Part shown: positions 1 to 5,747 of the stretch, piece after piece
Numbering within the stretch: the first letter of the stretch is position 1
Layout of the letters: the number at the start of each line of letters is the position of its first letter
From: a bacterium
GTDB taxonomy: Bacteria; Krumholzibacteriota; Krumholzibacteria; LZORAL124-64-63
Assembly: GCA_003646045.1 (NCBI GenBank)
Contig: QNDV01000172.1
Coordinates: forward strand, 1-5,747
Direction of reading: 5' to 3'
DNA length: 5,747 nt
Made by a program: the position numbers and the translations under genes
The notes under the pieces: model-generated
Seen by the model: the letters and a program-made list of their open reading frames with translations, nothing else
What the model was told of the DNA's origin: nothing
Database searches by the model: none

Positions 1-1863
1 CCCCCGCCACCAGATATCGATCTGCTGCCGGCGCTTCAATTCCCCGCTCCAACGCGGACGGGCAATGATGGTGTTCTTGCCCAGCAGCGACAGGGCGGTC
101 GTACTGCGCAGCAGGCTCTCCAGCCGTCCCGCTTTCTCGGGCCAGCCGAACATGACCGTGTTGGAGTGGAGTCCGGCGATGCCATGGGCCTGGGCCACAC
201 TGACGACACCGCTGCTGAAGTCGGGGACGACGTTCACCTCGCTGAATGCCACGATGCCTTCTTTGACCAGGTCCTCCTCCATCTCCCGCTCCAGCGCCGC
301 GACTTCCGACGTCTTTTCCTCGAGGGTACCCACCAGCAGGCGGCAGGCTGTCACGATGCCCCGATCCTCGTTGAACCAGTTGGCCAGCCGCACCAGGGCG
401 ATGCGCTTGACCATGTCGCCGACGAAAACCAGGATATGCGGGCGCCAACTCCGCGGGTCACGCTCGTGGCTGCGAAGCTGCAAAAGGGCGTAGCGGGTCA
501 GGGCCAGCCACAATCCCGCGCGGGCATCTCCCCAGCGCTTGCGCATGGCAAGGCGCCTTACATACAGGTAGAGGAGCAGTTCCAGGGAGAGGGCCGCCAG
601 ACAGACCAGGGGGCTGATCAGGAACATCACGGCCACCGCCCCCACCAGGCCCAGCAGTGAGACCCCCCAGTGCACGTTGATAGTGGGCCGATACGAGGGA
701 TCACCAGCCAGTCTCTCGAAAGCGGCGCTCAGGTTGATGGCCACATAGAGAGTCAGGAAAAGGATGGTGACGAAACCGGCTACCTCGTTCAATCCACCCA
801 GCAGGACGGCCAGCATGGCGATGGCGCCGCTGATCCAGGTAGCGGTGGCCGGCTGCCCGGTGGGCGAGAGTCGCGCCAGAAAACGCGGCGCCAGACCGTC
901 GTGGGCCAGGGCCTGCAGAACCCGCGGTCCACCCAGGGCACTGCCGAAGGCCGAAGACAGGATGGCTCCCCACAAACCGGGATATACGAGCCAGGCCCCG
1001 AATACCGCGACCCGGGTCCAGGCGCCTACGCCGGCGCCGGCCAGTTCCTCGGGGGAGATCCTGGCCGAATACGCCAGCAGGAACGGCACCAGACTGTAGA
1101 CCGCAACGCCGGTAGCCACGGCCAGCAGGGTGCCACGGGGAATGGAACGTTGGGGATCCTTCAGGTCCCCGCTCATGCCGATGCCGGCCGTGAAGCCGGT
1201 GACCGCCGGGAAGAAAACGGCGAAAACGTACCAGAACCCCTCGGGTGCGGTACGGTAGGTGGGCAGCAGTTCCGGGTCCCGCCAACCGCCGCTGGTGGCA
1301 CTGATCACCAGGGCGATCAGAGACAATCCCACCGCGATCATGATGGGGATCTGCAGTTTGAGGGCTGCCGAGGCGCTCCGGCCCGAAATGGCGGTGGTCA
1401 CGGCGATGACCACCGCCGCCACGATCTGCACCGACACTGTGGGCAGAGGCTCGCCGGGCGCCAGGGTCAGGGAGATGATGGACTCCGACAGGCCGAAACT
1501 GTAGAAGGTGATGCTCAGGGTCCGGCACAGGAACAAGGGAATCCCGATGGCCCCGCCCAACTCGATGCCCAGGCTGCGGGAGACCATGAAATACTCCCCG
1601 CCCACTCCCACTCTCATGTTGGTGGCCAGGGCCGAGGCGCTCAGTCCCGTTATGAAGGTGATGGAGCTGGCCAGGAGGACCACGAGCAGAGTCACCGGCA
1701 ACCCGAGATTGCCAACGACCCACCCGAAGCGCAGATACATGATCAGGCCCAGGATGGTCAGCGCGCTGGGCGTGAACACGCCCAGGAACGTGCCGAACTT
1801 CGGTGTTGACCCGCTGGTGCTTGCAGCGGCGACGCCGGTCAGCGGTGCGGGATCAATCGGCAT
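1..1863 (-). CDS. SLC12-family cation-chloride cotransporter (APC superfamily), C-terminus cut by window edge
   Basis: This is an inner-membrane secondary transporter, predicted to move Cl- together with Na+ and/or K+. The frame is open for 621 codons from an ATG at 1863 to the left edge. Seen: TM1 (about residues 25-50) with the family pattern GVFTP and YLRFGWVVG; the family hallmark SGDLKDPQRSIPRGT (231-245), preceded by FFPAVTGF; about 12 hydrophobic segments up to about residue 435; then a soluble C-terminal domain with RPHILVF (474-480) and DIWW (616-619), both typical of SLC12 C-domains. Y121 in TM3 matches the K+-coordinating tyrosine of NKCC proteins by motif, and S303-S304 in LSSAFGSALGGPR match the serine pair of the NKCC/NCC Na+ site, which KCCs lack. 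The start is supported by GGGAGGG 6-7 nt upstream. Family members usually continue for roughly a hundred residues after DIWW, so the end is missing. Family assignment is strong; ion coupling is inferred. It is transcribed divergently from the MscS-like gene. Confidence 0.93.
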   Translation of the reverse strand, partial: MPIDPAPLTGVAAASTSGSTPKFGTFLGVFTPSALTILGLIMYLRFGWVVGNLGLPVTLLVVLLASSITFITGLSASALATNMRVGVGGEYFMVSRSLGIELGGAIGIPLFLCRTLSITFYSFGLSESIISLTLAPGEPLPTVSVQIVAAVVIAVTTAISGRSASAALKLQIPIMIAVGLSLIALVISATSGGWRDPELLPTYRTAPEGFWYVFAVFFPAVTGFTAGIGMSGDLKDPQRSIPRGTLLAVATGVAVYSLVPFLLAYSARISPEELAGAGVGAWTRVAVFGAWLVYPGLWGAILSSAFGSALGGPRVLQALAHDGLAPRFLARLSPTGQPATATWISGAIAMLAVLLGGLNEVAGFVTILFLTLYVAINLSAAFERLAGDPSYRPTINVHWGVSLLGLVGAVAVMFLISPLVCLAALSLELLLYLYVRRLAMRKRWGDARAGLWLALTRYALLQLRSHERDPRSWRPHILVFVGDMVKRIALVRLANWFNEDRGIVTACRLLVGTLEEKTSEVAALEREMEEDLVKEGIVAFSEVNVVPDFSSGVVSVAQAHGIAGLHSNTVMFGWPEKAGRLESLLRSTTALSLLGKNTIIARPRWSGELKRRQQIDIWWRG

Positions 1864-1983
1864 GGAGAGCCCTCCCGGGCGGTATTATTCCTATCTTGCG
1901 CGCCAGAAGATTGATACCGTACCGAGCGGCAAAAGGAAATCCCGAATCCCTGTCGTTCACCGGAAAGGCGACCCCGGCAAATC
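1864..1983. other. Divergent intergenic region between cotransporter and MscS-like genes
   Basis: These 120 bp must hold the promoter of the cotransporter gene (leftward) and probably that of the channel gene (rightward). I could not identify a convincing -35/-10 pair in either direction. An AT-rich patch, GGTATTATTCC at 1881-1891, is the best candidate for a leftward -10 (AATAAT on the minus strand), but there is no -35 match at a proper distance. No open frame or RNA gene is apparent. Confidence 0.5.
1870..1876 (-). promoter_or_regulatory. Ribosome binding site of the cation-chloride cotransporter gene
   Basis: On the minus strand this reads GGGAGGG, with the GGAGG core 7 nt before the ATG at 1863. 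It fixes that ATG as the start. The GGAG could pair with CTCC lying directly before the start codon (a 4-bp stem with loop GGCT), which might slightly mask the site; the stem is too short to be given weight. Confidence 0.75.
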
Positions 1984-2922
1984 ATGCACGAACTGCAACA
2001 GATGGTCCTGCGTTGGAGCCGGGAGCGCCTGGGCGTCGGTGAGGAACTGCTGACGGATATCCTCGTGACCCTGGCCCTCTGGGGCGCGGTGCTGATCGCC
2101 CGCCTGATTGTGCACAAGATGATCGACCGTCGCGTGCAGGACTTGCAGCGCCGATACATCGCCAACAAGACACTGAACTACGTCCTGGGATTCGTCTTCA
2201 CCCTGTCCACCATGGTGGTCTGGTTTGGCGGCCTGACCGGCTGGACCGCCTATCTGGGCCTGGTTTCGGCCGGCCTGGCCATTGCGCTCCAGGACCCCCT
2301 GGTCAACCTGGCCGGCTGGGTCTTCATCAGCGTCCGCAAACCTTTCGTGGTGGGCGATCGTATCCAGATCGGCGACAACAGGGGAGACGTCATCGACCAG
2401 CGGCTGTTCCAATTCTCCGTGGTGGAGATCGGCAACTGGGTCGACGCCGACCAGAGCACGGGTCGCATCATCCACTTGCCCAACGGCTGGATTTTCAAGC
2501 ATGCCCTCGCCAACTATACCGCCGGTTTCCGGTTCATCTGGGAAGAGATCGCGGTCATGGTCACCTTCGAGAGCGACTGGCAGCGGGCCAAGCACATCCT
2601 GGAGGATATTCTCGGCCGGCACACGGCCATCAAGAACGACGTGGCCGCAGAGGAAGTGCGTCAGGCCAGCCGCAAGTACATGATCTTTTTCCAGCACCTG
2701 ACACCCATCGTCTGGACCAGTGTGGCCGACAGCGGCGTGGTGTTGACCATGCGTTATATCTGTGAACCCAGGAAACGGCGTTCCACCACCACGGACATCT
2801 GGGAAGAGATCCTCCTGGCCTTCGCCACCGAGGACACCGTGGACTTCGCCTACCCGACAACGCGCTTCTATGCCAATGCCTCGGAAGGCAAGCCCGGGGC
2901 GGGAGGACCGCCGCGGAACTGA
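1984..2922 (+). CDS. MscS-family small-conductance mechanosensitive ion channel
   Basis: This is an inner-membrane channel that opens under membrane tension to release solutes after hypo-osmotic shock. The product has 312 residues, close to the 286 of E. coli MscS. Seen: a short amphipathic N-terminus; TM1 at about 22-44; TM2 at about 63-83; and the pore helix TM3 at about 88-118, with the family pattern GLAIALQDPLVNLAGW and then RKPFVVGDRIQIG leading into the beta domain. IIHLPNG (162-168) is the conserved strand and turn of that domain, and the remaining 140 residues fit the C-terminal alpha/beta cage. D104-P105 replace the Gly113-Ser114 hinge pair of E. coli MscS, as in many homologues. 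The ATG at 1984 has only a weak ribosome binding site (AAAGGCG, about 13 nt upstream); M7 at 2002 is an alternative with no better signal. The gene is divergent from the cotransporter gene and lies 73 bp upstream of the phosphofructokinase gene. Confidence 0.93.
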   Translation: MHELQQMVLRWSRERLGVGEELLTDILVTLALWGAVLIARLIVHKMIDRRVQDLQRRYIANKTLNYVLGFVFTLSTMVVWFGGLTGWTAYLGLVSAGLAIALQDPLVNLAGWVFISVRKPFVVGDRIQIGDNRGDVIDQRLFQFSVVEIGNWVDADQSTGRIIHLPNGWIFKHALANYTAGFRFIWEEIAVMVTFESDWQRAKHILEDILGRHTAIKNDVAAEEVRQASRKYMIFFQHLTPIVWTSVADSGVVLTMRYICEPRKRRSTTTDIWEEILLAFATEDTVDFAYPTTRFYANASEGKPGAGGPPRN

Positions 2923-2995
2923 GCCGGGGCGGGATCTCACAAATCGGAAATTGCGTATATTTGGTTGCCAACCGACACACCATGGAGGAAAGCCA
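2923..2995 (+). other. Intergenic gap between MscS-like and phosphofructokinase genes, with a small dyad
   Basis: The 73-bp gap is AT-richer than its surroundings. It contains TATATT at 2956-2961, a possible -10 without a matching -35, and directly after it the perfect small dyad GGTTG-C-CAACC at 2963-2973. There is no hairpin terminator for the upstream gene, so readthrough from mscS into the phosphofructokinase gene is possible. An additional promoter here is a weak inference. Confidence 0.35.
2984..2989 (+). promoter_or_regulatory. Ribosome binding site that sets the GTG start of the phosphofructokinase
   Basis: GGAGGA lies 6 nt before the GTG at 2996. The frame stays open upstream as far as within the mscS gene, but no upstream start has a comparable site and the upstream translation resembles nothing in the family. 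The nearby ATG at 2982 is out of frame. The site therefore decides the start. Confidence 0.85.
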
Positions 2996-4198
2996 GTGGC
3001 AAACGTCAAGAAGACCAAGGGCGTCATCGGGATCCTGACCGGCGGCGGCGATGTTCCCGGGCTGAATCCGGCCATCCGCGCCGTCACCATCCGCGCCATC
3101 CGGGAAGGTTACAAGGTCATCGGTCTGCGGCACGGCTGGGGCGGTATCCTGGCCCTCGATTGCGACAAGAAGGCGGACAACAGTGACAATTTCGTGGTCC
3201 TGACCGAGGAAATCGTCAACCGGATGGGGCGCACCGGGGGCACGTTCCTGCACAGTTCACGCACCCACCCCGGCCATGTACCCAAGCTCAATGTCCCCGT
3301 GCAACACCGTCAGTCGTATACGGACGAGAAGAACGACATGACCGCGGAGGTCATCAAGAACCTGGAGTTCCTCGGCATCGATTACCTGATCCCCATCGGG
3401 GGTGACGATACGCTCAGCTACGGCGTACGCCTGTTCAAAGAGGGCGTCAAGGTCGTGGCCATCCCCAAGACCATGGACAATGACGTACCGGGCACGGACT
3501 ACTGTATCGGGTTCAGCACCTGCGTTACCCGTACCATCCATATGACCAATAGCCTGCGCACTTCGGCCGGCTCCCACGAACGGATCCTGGTGCTGGAGGT
3601 GTTCGGTCGCTACGCCGGCTTCACCGCCATGCTGCCCACCATGGCCGGCGCCGGCAACCGTTGCGTCATCCCGGAACACGAGTTCGACATCGAGAAGCTG
3701 ACGGAGCTGCTGGTGCGGGACCGCTTCAAGAACCCCAGCAAATATTCCATCGTGCTGGTGTCCGAAGGCGCCGTGTTCGCGGGTGACGGGATGGTGTTCT
3801 CCGATACCACCAAGGACGCGTACGGCCACATGAAGCTGGGCGGGATAGGTGACGCGGTGTCGGTGAAGATCAAGGAACTCTCGCCGCAGTTCAACAACGG
3901 CCGGCCCATCAACACGATCAACCAGCGGCTGGGCTATCTGGTGCGTGGTGGAGATCCCGATGCCATCGATTCCATCGTGCCCATGGCCTATGGCAATCTG
4001 GCGCTGGATCTCATTCTAGAAGGTATCCACGGTCGGCTGGTCGTTCTGAAGAACGGCCGCTACGACAATGTGCCCATCGAGACGGTCACCGGCAGCAAGA
4101 AGGTCGTGAACGTCGAGAAGCACTACAACACCGACCGGCTGCGACCCTACTACAAGAGCTTCTCCATGTTGCCGCTGTTTATCATGACCAGTGAGTAA
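2996..4198 (+). CDS. 6-phosphofructokinase, probably pyrophosphate-dependent (PfkA superfamily, mixed-substrate group)
   Basis: This cytoplasmic enzyme phosphorylates fructose 6-phosphate to fructose 1,6-bisphosphate in glycolysis; with pyrophosphate as donor the reaction is reversible. The GTG start gives 400 residues, starting MANVKKTKG. Seen: the phosphate-donor loop TGGGDVPGLN (15-24); GGDDTLS (135-141); PKTMDND (157-163) with the catalytic Asp161; FGRYAG (203-208), equivalent to MGR in E. coli PfkA; SEGA (256-259) with a substrate-binding Glu; and GYLVRGGDPD (313-322) with Arg317. Two residues separate PPi from ATP enzymes: Asp138 where ATP enzymes have Gly, and Lys158 where they have Gly (PGTIDND). 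Both are the PPi type here. The family is certain; donor choice follows from established residue rules and is not proven. The gene lies 73 bp after mscS and is followed at 10 nt by a strong hairpin. Assignment to the mixed-substrate group rests on the length and on GGDDTL. Confidence 0.95.
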   Translation: MANVKKTKGVIGILTGGGDVPGLNPAIRAVTIRAIREGYKVIGLRHGWGGILALDCDKKADNSDNFVVLTEEIVNRMGRTGGTFLHSSRTHPGHVPKLNVPVQHRQSYTDEKNDMTAEVIKNLEFLGIDYLIPIGGDDTLSYGVRLFKEGVKVVAIPKTMDNDVPGTDYCIGFSTCVTRTIHMTNSLRTSAGSHERILVLEVFGRYAGFTAMLPTMAGAGNRCVIPEHEFDIEKLTELLVRDRFKNPSKYSIVLVSEGAVFAGDGMVFSDTTKDAYGHMKLGGIGDAVSVKIKELSPQFNNGRPINTINQRLGYLVRGGDPDAIDSIVPMAYGNLALDLILEGIHGRLVVLKNGRYDNVPIETVTGSKKVVNVEKHYNTDRLRPYYKSFSMLPLFIMTSE

Positions 4199-4208
4199 TT
4201 AGGATACG

Positions 4209-4237
4209 GTGGCCCCGGGGCGACGCTCCGGGGCCAC
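4209..4237 (+). terminator. Strong GC hairpin after the phosphofructokinase gene, lacking a U-tract
   Basis: GTGGCCCCGG (4209-4218) pairs perfectly with CCGGGGCCAC (4228-4237). Pairing can continue inward through a G-U and two G-C pairs to give about 13 bp around a GAC triloop. It begins 10 nt after the stop codon, which is typical terminator placement. AAAACATCG follows rather than a run of T, so it is not a canonical intrinsic terminator. It could act as a U-less terminator, a 3'-end stabiliser of the mRNA, or a Rho-assisted end. Confidence 0.6.
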
Positions 4238-4283
4238 AAAACATCGCTTATCGCAAGATTAATTGCATTATGCCAAACCTGCA

Positions 4284-4298
4284 TGGCCCCCGGGGCCA
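4284..4298. repeat. Second GC palindrome related to the terminator hairpin
   Basis: TGGCCCC-C-GGGGCCA is a perfect 7-bp dyad with a one-base centre. The 12-mer CCGGGGCCACAA at 4290-4301 is identical to that at 4228-4239, the right arm of the preceding hairpin and its flank. The two therefore look like copies of one element, the second lacking the internal loop sequence. With a one-base centre it folds poorly as a single-strand hairpin unless the inner pairs open. Its role is unknown; a protein-binding site or a degraded repeat copy are possible. Confidence 0.5.
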
Positions 4299-4363
4299 CA
4301 ATTACCTCGCGAACCACCCGAACACATTCTCAGAGGCACAACCCAATTTGACGACCCCAGAAG

Positions 4364-4372
4364 TGCTATAAT
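4364..4372 (+). promoter_or_regulatory. Extended -10 promoter of the CotH-family gene
   Basis: TGC-TATAAT (TATAAT at 4367-4372) is a perfect sigma-70 -10 hexamer with the TGn extension. TTGACG at 4348-4353 resembles a -35, but the 13-bp spacer is too short, so the promoter probably relies on the extended -10. Transcription would start near 4379, leaving a 5' leader of about 45-50 nt before the ATG at 4426. The promoter makes the gene an independent unit from the phosphofructokinase. Confidence 0.6.
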
Positions 4373-4425
4373 CGTTGGAGGCGAACAAGAAAGTTCCAGC
4401 ACCACGGATAAAAGGCGCCAACTCC

Positions 4426-5747
4426 ATGGGAAATCGCCACCAACGCAGCCTGCTTGCCACCTTGACCCTCCGGACCATTCGCCGAACCTGGCCGATCCTC
4501 CTGCTGATCCTGGCCACAACGGCCCCGGTCATCGCCGCCCGCCTGGCAACCGTGATTCAGAACTCCTCCCACCGACAAGTCACCGATGCCTTCCTGCCCC
4601 TGCCCCCGGCCGAAGACGGCAGCATCGTGGTGACCCTGAGCGGTGATCGTCCCATCTCCCTGGCGACGCCCGACCCTGATTTCGTGCGCGTCGACGACCA
4701 TACCTTCACCACCCGCTTTCCCTGGAACTGGACCGGCCCCCGCACGGTGACCTTCGTCGATGACCTGGCCGAGGAGACGACGGTCATGGTTACGCCCACC
4801 CTGGCCCGCCCCTTCACGCCGCTCGATCACGACATCCCGGTGCTGCACATCACCTGTGACTCGACCTCGTTGTGGGATCCGGAAACCGGCATCTACACCA
4901 CCGGCAACTACACCAATTTCGAACAACGGGGCGGCGCCTGGGAACGCGAGGCCCGTTTCGAGTACTTCCTGCCCGGCGTGGGTCGGGTCATCGACGAACC
5001 CATAGGCCTGCGGATCCACGGGGGATTCAGTCGCAACTATTACCAGAAGGGGTTGCGCTACTACTTCGATGACTACGGCACCGGCGACTTCCTGGACTAT
5101 CCCCTGTTCGACACCGGGCCGACCCGTTTCGAGCGCCTGATTGTCCGCACCAGCCGTTTCGACGACTCCTGCATCAACGCCAACTTCGCGGACGGCCTGT
5201 TTGGCGACCTGGGCCATCTGGTCAGTCGCTACCGTTTCGTGGCGGTGTATCTGAACCGGGAATACTGGGGCGCCTACAGTCTGCGCGAGCGCCTGGACGA
5301 CGAATTCTTCGAGACCACCTGGGGCCTGGACTTCGGCGGCCTGAACCTCATCAAGGACGGCGAGACCAAGGAAGGCGACGCCACGGGCTGGTGGGATTTT
5401 CTGGCAAATTTCGGCGCGGTGGCCGACCCCGAGGACGACCAGTGGTTCGCAACAGTGCGGCAGAACATGGACCTGGCCAGCTACATCGACTGGCAGATCA
5501 TCAACCTGTACTGCGTGAGCGGTGACAACGGATTCGCCTGGAACCTGGCTCTGTTCCAGAGCGGCGACCGACCCTGGCGATTCGTGATGTGGGATGAGGA
5601 TCTGCTGCTGCGCTCCGCCGACCTGAACGCCAATACCTTCCGTTTCCTGACCGCGCGCAACGAGACCGAGTGGAACCGCTACCGGGCCCCGGCCGACACC
5701 CGATCGTGGAATGCGGCTGACCAGCAGTGGCTCACCATGTTCCGCAC
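4426..5747 (+). CDS. Secreted CotH kinase-family protein, C-terminus cut by window edge
   Basis: This is an exported protein of the CotH protein-kinase-like family, whose characterised members phosphorylate extracellular or spore-coat proteins. 440 codons are present and the frame is open to the right edge. Seen: a basic N-terminus and hydrophobic segment (about 22-38) with a possible signal-peptidase site near VIA-A (35-38), or else a membrane anchor; an unassigned region (about 40-135), probably beta-rich; the common CotH lead-in with IPVLHITCD (137-145), GIYTTGN (155-161) and WERE (172-175); HGGFSR (198-203) with K208; YLNREYWGAYSLRE (275-288); and NLIKDG (307-312). The catalytic region has SGDNGFAWN (365-373) and VMWDEDLL (387-394). 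D367 and D390 fit the two acidic active-site positions of the family. The ATG at 4426 has AAGGCG about 8 nt upstream, and an in-frame TAA at 4369 limits extension. Substrate unknown. Confidence 0.88.
   Translation, partial: MGNRHQRSLLATLTLRTIRRTWPILLLILATTAPVIAARLATVIQNSSHRQVTDAFLPLPPAEDGSIVVTLSGDRPISLATPDPDFVRVDDHTFTTRFPWNWTGPRTVTFVDDLAEETTVMVTPTLARPFTPLDHDIPVLHITCDSTSLWDPETGIYTTGNYTNFEQRGGAWEREARFEYFLPGVGRVIDEPIGLRIHGGFSRNYYQKGLRYYFDDYGTGDFLDYPLFDTGPTRFERLIVRTSRFDDSCINANFADGLFGDLGHLVSRYRFVAVYLNREYWGAYSLRERLDDEFFETTWGLDFGGLNLIKDGETKEGDATGWWDFLANFGAVADPEDDQWFATVRQNMDLASYIDWQIINLYCVSGDNGFAWNLALFQSGDRPWRFVMWDEDLLLRSADLNANTFRFLTARNETEWNRYRAPADTRSWNAADQQWLTMFR

Noticed and set aside
701..1723. 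Minus-strand open frame of 340 codons in another frame of the cotransporter region
   Set aside because: The composition (Gly, Arg, His, Pro) is that of an out-of-frame reading. The true frame runs open from 1863 to the left edge.
670..1809. Long plus-strand open frame of 379 codons opposite the cotransporter gene
   Set aside because: Its product is rich in Gly, Gln, Asp and Arg with no domain pattern. It is the complement of a GC-rich membrane-protein gene whose own frame shows clear SLC12 motifs.
1881..1916. Possible promoters in the divergent region: AATAAT on the minus strand and TTGATA (1911-1916) on the plus strand
   Set aside because: Neither hexamer has a partner at 16-18 bp. The minus-strand box would also leave a leader of only about a dozen bases.
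2762..2995. Upstream extension of the phosphofructokinase frame to an ATG inside mscS
   Set aside because: The extra 78 codons overlap mscS out of frame and have no family similarity. GGAGGA 6 nt before the GTG at 2996 gives the correct start, and the donor loop lies at the usual position.
1957..3099. Minus-strand open frame of 380 codons opposite the MscS-like gene
   Set aside because: It spans the whole mscS gene, the next gap and the start of the phosphofructokinase gene, has no recognisable domain, and arises from GC-rich codon bias on the other strand.
3257..3829. Minus-strand open frame of 190 codons opposite the phosphofructokinase gene
   Set aside because: It is an antisense shadow of a highly conserved gene, with no own ribosome binding site or domain.
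4263..4646. Plus-strand open frame of 127 codons across the intergenic region into the CotH gene
   Set aside because: The product is Pro/His/Arg-rich and low in complexity. It overlaps the signal peptide of the CotH protein in another frame and runs through the -10 promoter.
4366..5217. Minus-strand open frame of 283 codons opposite the CotH gene
   Set aside because: No domain is recognisable in it, while the plus strand carries the full run of CotH-family motifs over the same bases.

Overview
The window comes from a GC-rich bacterial chromosome. It carries four protein-coding genes with short gaps between them and no RNA genes, mobile elements or CRISPR arrays that I could see. Strong purine-rich ribosome binding sites precede two of the genes, and one has a GTG start. 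A pyrophosphate-type phosphofructokinase sits beside a secreted CotH-family protein. Together these suggest a free-living, probably Gram-negative bacterium, perhaps from an environmental or candidate phylum. I cannot place it more precisely from sequence alone.

Layout: Positions 1-1863 (minus strand) hold most of an SLC12-type cation-chloride cotransporter whose C-terminal end lies beyond the left edge. A 120-bp divergent intergenic region (1864-1983) separates it from a small MscS-type mechanosensitive channel on the plus strand (1984-2922). After a 73-bp gap comes a 400-residue 6-phosphofructokinase (2996-4198) whose active-site residues are those of the pyrophosphate-dependent enzymes. A 227-bp intergenic region (4199-4425) follows. 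It contains a long terminator-like hairpin, a second related GC palindrome and a good extended -10 promoter. The last gene (4426 to beyond the right edge) encodes a secreted or membrane-anchored CotH kinase-family protein.

How they fit together: The cotransporter and the MscS channel are divergent neighbours and both act on cell ion content and volume, one by ion-coupled uptake or efflux and the other by emergency release. A joint role in osmotic homeostasis is a reasonable inference. The phosphofructokinase is a central glycolytic enzyme that may share a transcript with mscS, but it has no evident functional link to it. The CotH gene has its own promoter and looks like an independent unit. 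Nothing here clearly represents a wholly new system. The points most worth following are the bacterial SLC12 homologue with recognisable Na+ and K+ site residues, and the secreted CotH-type kinase.
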